Shown: piece after piece, positions 6,962-13,328 of the stretch
How positions within the stretch are numbered: the first letter of the stretch is position 1
Layout of the letters: each line of letters starts with the position of its first letter
Assembly: GCA_035289385.1 (NCBI GenBank)
Contig: DATDXI010000026.1
Coordinates: 1 to 13,328, forward strand
Reading direction: 5' to 3'
Length of the DNA stretch: 13,328 nucleotides
Source: JACOZM01 sp035289385
Lineage (GTDB): Archaea; Nanobdellota; Nanobdellia; Woesearchaeales; GW2011-AR9
Made by a program: the position numbers and the translations under genes
The notes under the pieces: model-generated
The model's database searches: none
Told to the model about the DNA's origin: nothing
Seen by the model: the letters and a program-made list of their open reading frames with translations, nothing else

Positions 6962-7699
6962 TTAAGATTTCTTTAATAAAAGCGCAATTTGCTGTTCTTG
7001 ATGTCTTGCTATCCCTATCTTCTTAATAATCCTAGCAGATGTTACTGCGGATAATTTAAACCTATGTTTATAAAAATCATTGATGCTGATATTGTACCTT
7101 ACCTTTTTGACGGCAGCAATAGTAAAGCCGACTTTCTTTGCTATTTCTGTTAGGAGGGTTGTTGTTGGTATCGTCCTGCAAGCGATATTTTTCTCTTGCT
7201 CAATGATATCTAATATCTTTCTCTTTTTTGTATAGCCATCTGTTGTATCTTGGACCCAGTTTATTAAGAGGAAGTAAGAGTGTGGTTTAAGATTATTATA
7301 CACCTTCACCATAAACATTTCCAACTCCTTCTTATCAAAATAATGTACTAAGAAACGAGAAAGGGCATAATCATAATGATTTTTTCGCTGATAATCCAAT
7401 GCATCCTTATTGATGAAAGCAATATTCTTTCGAACAACAAGTTTGCTATGGTCTATATCAATGATATCGATGGTACATTTCTTATCCTTTAACCGCCTAT
7501 TTTTTAAGATAGATTCAGCTACAATTCCATTTCCCCCACCATAGTCTGCAAGAGTTATGCTCTTTTTATCTACTTTATCTAATAACAGCCCTAGAAAAAC
7601 ACGATTATATTGGTAATAAAGCTTGTAAAAATCAGAAGATCTTTGTCTTGCAAAATTCTTTCCAGAATCAATAACAATATCTTGTTTTCTTAATGTCAT
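6962..7699 (-). CDS. Class I SAM-dependent methyltransferase, substrate unknown
   Basis: Soluble protein of 245 aa with a Rossmann-like methyltransferase core. Motif I is LADYGGGNGIVAESIL (50-65). The acidic residue closing beta-2 is in IDIIDIDHS (77-85), the adenine-contact region is NKDALDY (97-103), motif IV is YDYALSRFLVHYF (109-121), and NNLKPHSYFLLINW (135-148) is the usual post-IV helix-strand. The N-terminal 45 residues, rich in Tyr, Arg and Phe, and the basic C-terminus (from about 196) are likely substrate-recognition parts. No RNA- or protein-specific domain is recognisable, so the target could be a small molecule, lipid or macromolecule. The gene is richer in Lys, Ile and Asn codons than its neighbours. 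Its own box A and GA-rich leader separate it from the helicase gene. Confidence 0.82.
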   Translation of the reverse strand: MTLRKQDIVIDSGKNFARQRSSDFYKLYYQYNRVFLGLLLDKVDKKSITLADYGGGNGIVAESILKNRRLKDKKCTIDIIDIDHSKLVVRKNIAFINKDALDYQRKNHYDYALSRFLVHYFDKKELEMFMVKVYNNLKPHSYFLLINWVQDTTDGYTKKRKILDIIEQEKNIACRTIPTTTLLTEIAKKVGFTIAAVKKVRYNISINDFYKHRFKLSAVTSARIIKKIGIARHQEQQIALLLKKS

Positions 7700-7760
7700 G
7701 ATACTGCTTAACTCCCCACTCCTCTAATGGATTGTTTGATACGAATCAAGTTTAATACGA

Positions 7761-7769
7761 ATATACAAA
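7761..7769 (-). promoter_or_regulatory. Box A of the methyltransferase gene
   Basis: The minus strand reads TTTGTATAT, placing transcription start near 7739 with a leader of about 40 nt that contains GAGGAG and GGGGAG (on the minus strand, within 7710-7726). The box overlaps the second copy of an 8-nt direct repeat, ATACGAAT (7739-7746 and 7755-7762, 16 nt apart on the + strand), which could be an operator. It lies within 15 nt of the helicase stop codon. Confidence 0.4.
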
Positions 7770-7772
7770 TAC

Positions 7773-9707
7773 CTACACTAAATAAATCCCTTCCAGTGAT
7801 TTCTCCACAATGCCTTGGCAGTTTTCCATCTTTCGGATAAGCTTATGATCTACTGTTGCCTTTCTGATCTGCCCCAGCCTGTCCAGGATCTGCCCATAAA
7901 ACCTGATTAAGTCCCCTTCTAGCATTTCCGTGCTTTCTAGAACATCAAAGAACGTCTTTCCATGATATATAGGGTAAACAAGTGTTGTCATCTCTTGAAG
8001 CTGTAAAAATTTTCTCTCATGATGCAATGGCTCTTTTTTATGAAGAACGCCTAGCAGCTGCTGCAATTGTTCATTTTTATAGCCAGAAGATTCTGTTTTC
8101 TTTCTCTCCTTAGATTCATAGACTAAAGCTGCCAATACTAACAATATCTGGTATTCATCAAGGGATTCCACTACTTCTGTGGCAAAAATTTCCCCCATGG
8201 TGATCTCATCAGCAAAAATCTTTGACGAAAATACCCCCTTGTCCGTCAACACTTGATCCTTAATAAAACCCTGCTTTTCTAATTTCTTAACGATACTGCT
8301 GTATCTTGCCAATAACACTTTCGTCGGGATCTTCAAAAAATTCTTGCCAAATTTCTGATAAGAAAAAAAGCTGAGCTTTAAGATATGCTCTATTTCTAAA
8401 GGGTTATGGAGATTGATCAGATTCAAAACAGTATTCACCGACAGCCGAAATTGTGATTTTATGGGTTCAATATCCTTACTCGTAAGCCTCTTTACTTCAT
8501 CATATCTAAAGTTCATCCGGGAGATCATGCTGATAACATACCCTATCGTGTCAATGCCCCTTCTTCCTGCCCGCCCGGCAATCTGAAAATATTCTTTTGT
8601 ATTTAAGCTTCTAAATCCCTGCCCATCAAATTTCCTTAAGCTGTTAAAACAGACCGTTTTAGCAGGCATGTTGATTCCCACAGCAAACGTTTCCGTCGCA
8701 TAGAGAACTTTAATCAATCCCTTAGCAAATAATTGTTCCACCGCTTCTTTTACAATAGGCAATAACCCCGCATGATGAAAAGCTATTCCTTGAGGAATCG
8801 TTTCCTTTAAGACCATGGTAGAATCTAATTTGTTGATCTCCGCAGGAGCATCTTTCAGCGTGGTATTAAACAACCTGATGAGTTCTCCATCACGCTTAAA
8901 CAATCCTTTTCTAGCTAATTCCCTGGCTTTTACTTGACAATCTTTTCGGGAAAAGGTAAAATATAAACAGGGCAATTGGTCTTGACCTAGCTCTCGCAAC
9001 AGATCAAGATGATTGGGCTCTGGTGGCTTAAAATAGCGATTTTTTCTGTTTCCTCCTCGAAATCCATGGAACTGCCTGCTGCTCTCTTTCACTTGCTTGA
9101 TCTCTTCCAATGGTGCAATACCTAGCTCATAATCATAGAACAAGTGCTTTAAAGGAACATTTCTTTTTGTTGCCGTAACCACCGTTACTGGATGATGCTT
9201 GATGGCGCTGATCCAATCAGCAAATTCCTGAGCGTTAGGAATAGTTGCAGAGAGACAGAGGAACCTAACTTTTTCTGAGCTATAGATGATAGACTCTTCC
9301 CAGACGTAGCCTCTTTCGATATCGTTGATGAAGTGGATCTCATCAAAGATAACATAAGCGACATTTTCTAAGTCAGAATCATGAGCAACGGCCATATTCC
9401 GGTAAATTTCTGTGGTCATGATCACGATTTTTGCATGAGGGTTAACAACAATATCTCCCGTCATCAAGCCGACGTTCTCTTGTCCATATTCCTTGCAGAA
9501 ATCATGATACTTTTGGTTAGAAAGAGCTTTTATGGGAGCTGTATACATGATCCTTCTCGGATCATTCTTATGTTTATCAATGATGTAATCGGCAATCAGC
9601 GTTTTTCCACTTCCCGTAGGGGCTGAAACGACAACTGACTGATTACTTTCGATGGCTACAGCCGCTTCTTCCTGAAACGGATCTAAGATAAATTCATGAA
9701 ATTTCAT
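7773..9707 (-). CDS. Ski2/Mtr4-like superfamily 2 RNA helicase, compact form
   Basis: ATP-dependent helicase of 644 aa, presumably acting on RNA in the cytosol. The SF2 motifs are complete: FQ (11-12), Walker A APTGSGKT (29-36), Ia TAPIKALSNQ (56-65), TTEI (98-101), DEIH (122-125), SAT (153-155), IV YFTFSRKDC (249-257), V ATETFAVGINMP (337-348) and VI QIAGRAGRRG (375-384). RLSVNTVLNL (421-430) is typical of the Ski2/Mtr4 winged-helix junction. EGDLIRFYGQILDRLGQIR (597-615) is the hallmark of the C-terminal DSHCT region. At 644 aa it lacks the insert arch of eukaryotic Mtr4 and Ski2. It is not Hel308, since it lacks that family's C-terminal layout. The start is ATG at 9707: AAAGGT (minus strand, 9715-9720) is well spaced for it, whereas the in-frame TTG at 9713 is too close. 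An exosome-linked role is inferred from the family. Confidence 0.9.
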   Translation of the reverse strand: MKFHEFILDPFQEEAAVAIESNQSVVVSAPTGSGKTLIADYIIDKHKNDPRRIMYTAPIKALSNQKYHDFCKEYGQENVGLMTGDIVVNPHAKIVIMTTEIYRNMAVAHDSDLENVAYVIFDEIHFINDIERGYVWEESIIYSSEKVRFLCLSATIPNAQEFADWISAIKHHPVTVVTATKRNVPLKHLFYDYELGIAPLEEIKQVKESSRQFHGFRGGNRKNRYFKPPEPNHLDLLRELGQDQLPCLYFTFSRKDCQVKARELARKGLFKRDGELIRLFNTTLKDAPAEINKLDSTMVLKETIPQGIAFHHAGLLPIVKEAVEQLFAKGLIKVLYATETFAVGINMPAKTVCFNSLRKFDGQGFRSLNTKEYFQIAGRAGRRGIDTIGYVISMISRMNFRYDEVKRLTSKDIEPIKSQFRLSVNTVLNLINLHNPLEIEHILKLSFFSYQKFGKNFLKIPTKVLLARYSSIVKKLEKQGFIKDQVLTDKGVFSSKIFADEITMGEIFATEVVESLDEYQILLVLAALVYESKERKKTESSGYKNEQLQQLLGVLHKKEPLHHERKFLQLQEMTTLVYPIYHGKTFFDVLESTEMLEGDLIRFYGQILDRLGQIRKATVDHKLIRKMENCQGIVEKSLEGIYLV

Positions 9708-9738
9708 TAACAATACCTTTTAACCACTTTTATCTATG

Positions 9739-9802
9739 TAGCTACTTTAACCACTTTCAGCTACTTAACTAATTATAGCTGTTTTAGCTACTTTAATTAC
9801 TC
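9739..9802. repeat. AGCTACTTTAA-type degenerate repeat cluster with nested inverted repeats
   Basis: AGCTACTTTAACC (9740-9752), AGCTACTTAACT (9759-9770) and AGCTACTTTAATT (9786-9798) are imperfect direct repeats 19 and 27 nt apart. Partial copies lie at 9777-9785 (AGCTGTTTT), 9852-9857 (AGCTAC) and 9718-9730 (TTTTAACCACTTT, the right half only). CAGCTA (9758-9763) and TAGCTG (9776-9781) form a 6-bp inverted repeat, flanked by self-complementary TAGCTA at 9739-9744 and 9785-9790. The cluster sits just upstream of the helicase start, in its leader or promoter. It could be a multi-site operator or a structured leader. Confidence 0.5.
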
Positions 9803-9838
9803 TTGCTTCCTTTTCCTATTTTTACCATAGGAGAGATG

Positions 9839-9848
9839 TTTTTAAATG
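9839..9848 (-). promoter_or_regulatory. Candidate box A for the helicase gene
   Basis: The minus strand reads CATTTAAAAA, a good TATA-like match in the divergent region. If used, transcription would start near 9818 and the leader of about 110 nt would contain the whole AGCTA repeat cluster. A competing site on the minus strand, AGATAAAAGT near 9726-9735, would give an almost leaderless mRNA. The choice cannot be made from sequence. Confidence 0.25.
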
Positions 9849-9903
9849 TTTAGCTACCCTCACCATAATTTTTAATCACTTATAAGTTATAAAATAGAGA
9901 AGA

Positions 9904-9913
9904 TTTAAAAATA
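9904..9913 (+). promoter_or_regulatory. Box A of the GNAT-like gene, leaderless spacing
   Basis: TTTAAAAATA is centred about 25 nt before the ATG at 9934, so transcription should begin at or next to the start codon. The intervening sequence (CCGCTTATTTATCATTCT) has no Shine-Dalgarno match. A second TATA-like site, GTTATAAAATAG (9886-9897), would give a leader of about 17 nt. Confidence 0.5.
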
Positions 9914-9933
9914 AACCGCTTATTTATCATTCT

Positions 9934-10449
9934 ATGATCAATTTAGGGGAGCGTTTAGCACTAAATCTAGGAGATTTAACGATAAGGCAGACTAAAGAAC
10001 ATATTGATGGGGAGGTTGGTATGGTCTTAGTCCGAGAAGCTACTCCTATTGCTGTTTCTTCTATTTCACAAGGTCTGGATGATTATTTTGTTTGTTTTGA
10101 TGAAGAACATCCCGCACCAGAGCAATATCAGAGAGCAATCACTGCAGCTGAAGGGCAGATAGGTATTGTACAGATGCAGAGTCTAGGTAAAGCAGAGCAG
10201 AGAAAAGGCATAAATTATCAAGATATACTCACTCAGCATTGGCTATCGATAACAGAACGTGTTGGGTTAAAGGTGCAATTTTACCTTCCTGGAAGCTTGA
10301 GCTTTTGGCAAGTTCCAGAGATGGTTGATCAGATGCAGGATATGAATATGCAGCCTCCCACCAGTGGTTGCTTAAGGGCAAATTATGATCAAGTTGCTAA
10401 AAGGAATGGCTTTCATTATGATGCAGATTCAGGCTTATTTTTAAGATAA
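9934..10449 (+). CDS. Uncharacterised 171-aa protein, possible divergent GNAT-fold acyltransferase
   Basis: I do not recognise this gene with confidence. It is a soluble protein with no signal peptide or TM helix. The order of elements resembles a GNAT fold: a hydrophobic strand VGMVLVREATPIAV (28-41), strand IGIVQMQSL (76-84), then QRKGIN at 89-94. The last could be the acyl-CoA pyrophosphate loop (Q/R-x-x-G-x-G/A, here ending in N). An amphipathic helix DILTQHWLSITERVGLK (97-113), strand VQFYLPG (114-120) and a closing segment YDQVAKRNGFHY (151-162), like the GNAT terminal helix-strand, follow. Residues 121-146, rich in Gln, Met and Pro, are unusual. Other folds are possible. The gene has its own promoter, appears leaderless, and precedes the receiver-like gene on the same strand. 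Confidence 0.6.
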   Translation: MINLGERLALNLGDLTIRQTKEHIDGEVGMVLVREATPIAVSSISQGLDDYFVCFDEEHPAPEQYQRAITAAEGQIGIVQMQSLGKAEQRKGINYQDILTQHWLSITERVGLKVQFYLPGSLSFWQVPEMVDQMQDMNMQPPTSGCLRANYDQVAKRNGFHYDADSGLFLR

Positions 10450-10530
10450 ATCCTCCTCCATTCTTGTCCTAAAACTACTTTGCTTCAGGGCAGATTCCCT
10501 AAAAACGACAAAAAACCCTAAAACCAAAAG

Positions 10531-10540
10531 GCTTATAAAC
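10531..10540 (+). promoter_or_regulatory. Box A of the receiver-like gene
   Basis: GCTTATAAAC is a near-consensus TATA box. Transcription would start near 10562 and leave a leader of about 14 nt before the ATG at 10576, with only a weak TGAG (10562-10565) as ribosome binding site. It lies in the 126-nt gap after the GNAT-like gene, so the two genes probably form separate units. Confidence 0.55.
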
Positions 10541-10575
10541 AACCCCTTTCATTTTTCCTATTGAGATAAAAACAT

Positions 10576-11121
10576 ATGCAACATATACTTAGTGATGGGA
10601 ATAGAAAGGAAGCAGGATACGATTTGATAAAACCACGTCTCCTTCTTGTCGATGATGAGCCTGGTCTTTTGATGAGTAATGGCTTGGCCTTGCAGCATCG
10701 CCTTTCAGGTTATGATATTGTCATGGCCCTTGGTCCAGGACGTGCCTTGTCTGAAATAAGGAGAGATCCTCATGGATGGGCAGGTATTGTAACAGACTTT
10801 TTAATGCCATATATGCATGGTGCTGATTTGCTAGCAGCAAGTGTTATTTATTCCTATGGTGAGCATCATTATGGTAATCTTTTCCGCCTGTTAGTTTCTT
10901 CTTCGAGAGAGCATCGCCTTCCGCGAAATCAAGGAAGCATTGACCTTGAAAGAGTAGCTGAAGAGATGGGCGTCCCCTTTATGCTTCGCCCTTCTGGGCC
11001 ATTGGAGTTTGCTGCTGCAGTTAAAGATCGTCTTCATCGCCATCAAGAACATAGGGGTTATGAACTTGTTGATGGCCACCTCGTGCCAAAAGATGTTTCT
11101 TATCTCGAGCGTCTAAATTAG
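10576..11121 (+). CDS. Orphan response-regulator receiver-like protein with Lys-to-Arg change
   Basis: Soluble protein of 181 aa matching a CheY-type receiver domain. After a 20-residue polar N-terminus, RLLLVDDEPGLLMSNG (21-36) carries the acidic pair D26-D27. IVTDFLMPYMHGADLL (71-86) carries the likely phosphoacceptor D74. LLVSSS (105-110) carries the conserved Ser/Thr position, and PFMLRPSGPLEF (134-145) matches the K-P loop but has R138 where receivers normally have lysine. Spacing from D74 to R138 is about ten residues longer than usual, because of extra sequence after beta-4 (about 91-103 and 111-127). There is no DNA-binding or enzymatic output domain; the last 30 residues are a short polar tail. 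No histidine kinase is present here. It may be a single-domain signalling protein or a receiver that no longer cycles phosphate normally. Confidence 0.75.
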   Translation: MQHILSDGNRKEAGYDLIKPRLLLVDDEPGLLMSNGLALQHRLSGYDIVMALGPGRALSEIRRDPHGWAGIVTDFLMPYMHGADLLAASVIYSYGEHHYGNLFRLLVSSSREHRLPRNQGSIDLERVAEEMGVPFMLRPSGPLEFAAAVKDRLHRHQEHRGYELVDGHLVPKDVSYLERLN

Positions 11122-11144
11122 TTAAAACTAATATTAAAGTCAGC

Positions 11145-13100
11145 TTATCTCCTCTTAAACTTCTTCTCTAATTCCACAACATCGGTCTTGATGATCGTCG
11201 GCCGTCCATGCGGGCAGGTAAATGGCAGCTTCTTCATTGCTAGACTATTGATGATCTGCTGCATCTGATAAACACTCAACTCTTCTCCAGCCATTACTGC
11301 TGCACGACAGGCCATGCGTGTAATAATCACTTCTTTCAGCTGGCTGATCGTTGACTTTCCATCCTGAATCGTTGCTATGATCTCTAAGAGGATTTCTTTC
11401 GGCTGTGTCCTGCCAAAGATGGAAGGGATCGTCTTGAGCTGAAATACATTATTTCCAAAAGATTCCAGCTTGAAGCCTAACTGATTGATCTCCTGCTTAT
11501 TATTCATGATCAGCATCGTATCCAGTGGAGAACATTCAATGATTTCCGGCTGTAATAGCTGCTGAACGTCTACACTATGGCTTAAAAATTGCTCCATAAA
11601 CTCTTCGTAAAGAACACGCTCATGGGCGGCATGCTGGTCTATAAAGAGCACTCCTCCTACCGTTTCTGCAACAAAAAATGTCTTGTGGATCTGCCCCAGC
11701 AGTTTTAGTGGCGGCAGCTTGCTGTAGATCTCTTTTTGGAGGATAGGTTCCGTTTGCTGTTCTTGCTGTGAATAGGAAGCAGTAATTCCTGTTCTGCTTG
11801 TATTTTCTTGAGATGCAAGTATATCTTCTTTAGATCCAAGTCTATTCTCTGAAAATGTATCTCTCAATTCTTGCTTTAAAAAAGATTGGCTTCTTTCCTC
11901 TAATTCAGGAGGATTTGATTCACTCGGAGATTCATCATTCATAAGATGCTCCGTTTGTAATGAGGTTGTTTGTAATGAGCTATCCTCTTCCGTTTCTAAC
12001 ATCGTTTGTTTGCTCTCTTCATACGCATATTTCTGTTTCCCGCCAGCTGACCCTAACGCGGAGCGGAATGCTAATTGTTGGTCTGCTTCAATATCAACGA
12101 GAGGGATAAGATTATTCTTCTGAAATGCTTCTTTGACAGCAGTAGCTAAGGCATCACCAACAAGAGCTTTTTGCTCGATCTTGATGATGGCTTTATGAGG
12201 ATGAACATTGACGTCAATCCTCCGTGGATCTATTTTCAGGCTGACCACAAAAACAGGATGCTTATTGACAAAAAGCAAGGAGTGATATGCATCATAGATG
12301 GCCGTCACAAGATCCTCATTTTTGATCCATCTGCCATTGACATACAGCGACTGCTGGCTCTTATCATTCCGAACATGATATGGCTTGGAGATATAGCCAG
12401 AGATAGAAATATCAGGGCTATCATACTGAATGGGGATAAGATCTTTTGCGATATCACTTCCGTAGATCGATGCGATATTATCCTTAAGATTATCAACACT
12501 TGGTGAATGAAGCAGCAGGTGCCCTTCATGATAAAGCTTGAATGCCACTTTTGGATTGTTCAGCGCATATCGTGTTGCAATATCGATAATGTGCCGCAAC
12601 TCTACTTGCTCTGTTTTCAGAAACTTTTTCCTTGCTGGTGTATTATAAAAGAGATTCCTCGCTTCGATAGTTGTGCCTTGTTCTGCTGCTACAATCCCGG
12701 AACTGATGATGATTCCTCCTTCAATGACCAGGTTAAACCCTTCCAGCTTTCCTTTCTGTTTCGTGATTAGGGAGAATTGAGATACTGCGGCAATGCTGGA
12801 AAGCGCTTCTCCCCTAAAGCCAAGAGTATTAATCGAAAATAAATCATCGATATCCTGTATCTTGCTGGTAGCATGCCTCACGACAGAATTCCTAGCATCT
12901 AAATCATCCATCCCTTCACCATTATCCTTAACCCGGATAAGATCCTGCCCCGAATGCTCAATGTCAATGGTGATGATTGTTGCAGCAGCATCCAATGAAT
13001 TTTCCAACAGTTCCTTGACGATGGATGCCGGCCTTTCAATAACTTCTCCGGCAGCGATCTTATTGATCAGGTCTTCTGGAAGAAGATGTATTTTTGCCAT
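11145..13100 (-). CDS. mutL: DNA mismatch repair protein MutL, endonuclease type
   Basis: ATP-driven mismatch-repair coordinator of 651 aa. The N-terminal GHKL ATPase has IAAGEVIERPASIVKELLEN (15-34, catalytic E30 and Mg-binding N34), DNGEGMD (59-65), HATSKI (76-81), TLGFRGEAL (92-100) and NTPARKKFL (153-161). A polar linker (about 335-455) leads to the C-terminal dimerisation domain. That domain carries the endonuclease motif DQHA-X2-E-X4-E (D488 to E499), an ACR motif (597-599) and CPHGRPT (629-635), so it should nick DNA as in bacteria without MutH. The start is ATG at 13100: the protein then opens MAKIHLLPEDLINKIAAGEV as in all MutL, and AAGGG lies just upstream. The frame is open to 13217, but those codons overlap the divergent gene and its promoter. 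Its stop is 23 nt from the convergent receiver-like gene. No mutS is visible. Confidence 0.96.
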   Translation of the reverse strand: MAKIHLLPEDLINKIAAGEVIERPASIVKELLENSLDAAATIITIDIEHSGQDLIRVKDNGEGMDDLDARNSVVRHATSKIQDIDDLFSINTLGFRGEALSSIAAVSQFSLITKQKGKLEGFNLVIEGGIIISSGIVAAEQGTTIEARNLFYNTPARKKFLKTEQVELRHIIDIATRYALNNPKVAFKLYHEGHLLLHSPSVDNLKDNIASIYGSDIAKDLIPIQYDSPDISISGYISKPYHVRNDKSQQSLYVNGRWIKNEDLVTAIYDAYHSLLFVNKHPVFVVSLKIDPRRIDVNVHPHKAIIKIEQKALVGDALATAVKEAFQKNNLIPLVDIEADQQLAFRSALGSAGGKQKYAYEESKQTMLETEEDSSLQTTSLQTEHLMNDESPSESNPPELEERSQSFLKQELRDTFSENRLGSKEDILASQENTSRTGITASYSQQEQQTEPILQKEIYSKLPPLKLLGQIHKTFFVAETVGGVLFIDQHAAHERVLYEEFMEQFLSHSVDVQQLLQPEIIECSPLDTMLIMNNKQEINQLGFKLESFGNNVFQLKTIPSIFGRTQPKEILLEIIATIQDGKSTISQLKEVIITRMACRAAVMAGEELSVYQMQQIINSLAMKKLPFTCPHGRPTIIKTDVVELEKKFKRR

Positions 13101-13161
13101 AATCCCTTCTAACAGAAGCACTTTTAATGTTTTTAGATAGTACAGAAGATAGATGAGGAAA

Positions 13162-13172
13162 CCATTAAATAC
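13162..13172. promoter_or_regulatory. Shared TATA-like box between mutL and the divergent membrane-protein gene
   Basis: The segment reads CCATTAAATAC on the + strand and GTATTTAATGG on the minus strand, a near-symmetrical box. Leftward use would start transcription near 13141, leaving a leader of about 40 nt for mutL. Rightward use would start near 13193 and leave about 15 nt including the ribosome binding site of the divergent gene. Both distances suit archaeal promoters. Confidence 0.35.
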
Positions 13173-13195
13173 CCTTATTACCTTCTCCAATAAAA

Positions 13196-13203
13196 GAGGT
13201 GAT
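13196..13203 (+). promoter_or_regulatory. Strong Shine-Dalgarno of the right-edge gene
   Basis: GAGGTGAT matches the 3' end of 16S rRNA over eight bases and ends 4 nt before the ATG at 13208. It is the strongest ribosome binding site in the window. It argues that the small rightward frame is real and that the longer mutL frame on the opposite strand is not. Confidence 0.75.
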
Positions 13204-13207
13204 TGAT

Positions 13208-13328
13208 ATGTGTTCATTGCGTACGGTTCTTTGGCTGAATGTCAGCTTGTTTTCTCTGATTGGAGTAGTCCATGCGTTACGCTTACTTTTTCAATGGGAA
13301 GTTACCTTTGAAGGATGGTTTGTGGCGT
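13208..13328 (+). CDS. Small integral membrane protein, partial (runs off right edge)
   Basis: Forty codons are visible. They begin MCSLRTVLWLNVSLFSLIGV and continue with VHALRLLFQWEVTFEGWFVA, so a first TM helix (about 5-24) is followed by a His-x-x-Arg-Leu and Trp-Glu pattern and then Gly-Trp. This layout resembles small two-helix membrane proteins of unknown function found in DPANN archaea and in candidate bacterial phyla, which read HLLRL...WE...GGW.VP; that resemblance is from memory and unverified. The 3' end lies beyond the window. The start is fixed by the GAGGTGAT ribosome binding site. Confidence 0.7.
   Translation, partial: MCSLRTVLWLNVSLFSLIGVVHALRLLFQWEVTFEGWFVA

Noticed and set aside
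9708..9713. TTG start two codons upstream for the helicase
   Set aside because: The ATG at 9707 has AAAGGT at a suitable distance, while for the TTG that site would be only about 1-3 nt away.
9718..9885. CRISPR-like array in the divergent region
   Set aside because: The repeats are short, imperfect and unevenly spaced, with no distinct spacers and no cas genes nearby.
226..11121. A defence or mobile system made from the methyltransferase, helicase and nearby small genes
   Set aside because: The methyltransferase and helicase have separate promoters and housekeeping-type motifs; there is no nuclease, integrase, toxin or transposase, and no flanking repeats or tRNA site suggesting an island.
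13101..13217. Thirty-nine extra N-terminal codons for MutL, starting at 13217
   Set aside because: MutL proteins start at the MAKIHLLPEDLINKIAAGEV equivalent; the extra codons encode a hydrophobic stretch with no family counterpart, overlap the divergent gene and its ribosome binding site, and span the likely promoter.

Overview
The window looks like a stretch of an AT-rich archaeal chromosome, most likely from a DPANN lineage of the Woesearchaeota/Pacearchaeota kind. This is inferred from gene content; no rRNA or other taxonomic marker is present. The supporting signs are a threonyl-tRNA synthetase with the archaeal D-aminoacyl-deacylase-like editing domain, a Ski2/Mtr4-type helicase, a large secreted Ig-like/FN3 protein with a poly-glycine linker and a thrombospondin-like cysteine-rich segment, a SpoIIM-family membrane protein, TATA-like boxes about 25 nt upstream of start codons that lack Shine-Dalgarno sequences, and T-tract terminators. 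No insertion sequence, phage gene, CRISPR array, tRNA or rRNA was seen.

Layout. Bases 1-225 hold the probable tail of an upstream threonine-rich CDS, a T-tract terminator and the threonyl-tRNA synthetase leader. Bases 226-2007 (+) encode threonyl-tRNA synthetase, followed by a T-tract terminator and a clear box A. Bases 2227-5064 (+) encode a large type-I surface protein. It is followed by a degenerate tandem-repeat tract and then a SpoIIM-like polytopic membrane protein (5193-6026, +), probably transcribed with it or from a weak promoter in the gap. Next come three leftward genes, each with its own putative promoter: a family 2 glycosyltransferase (6122-6841), a class I methyltransferase (6962-7699) and a Ski2-like helicase (7773-9707). 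A repeat-rich divergent region (9708-9933) separates the helicase from two small rightward genes: a divergent GNAT-like protein (9934-10449) and an orphan receiver-like protein (10576-11121). MutL (11145-13100, -) converges on the latter. It diverges from a partial small membrane-protein gene that runs off the right edge (13208 onward).

How the genes relate. This is mostly a set of housekeeping genes (translation, RNA processing, mismatch repair) interleaved with envelope genes (surface protein, SpoIIM-like protein, glycosyltransferase, small membrane protein). There is no long operon; short transcription units alternate in strand. The most notable points are the mixed domain ancestry of the threonyl-tRNA synthetase, the two poorly recognised small genes at 9.9-11.1 kb, and two unexplained degenerate repeat tracts (5.05-5.13 kb and 9.74-9.80 kb). 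I see no convincing new defence or mobile system, and no gene-free stretch longer than about 300 bases.
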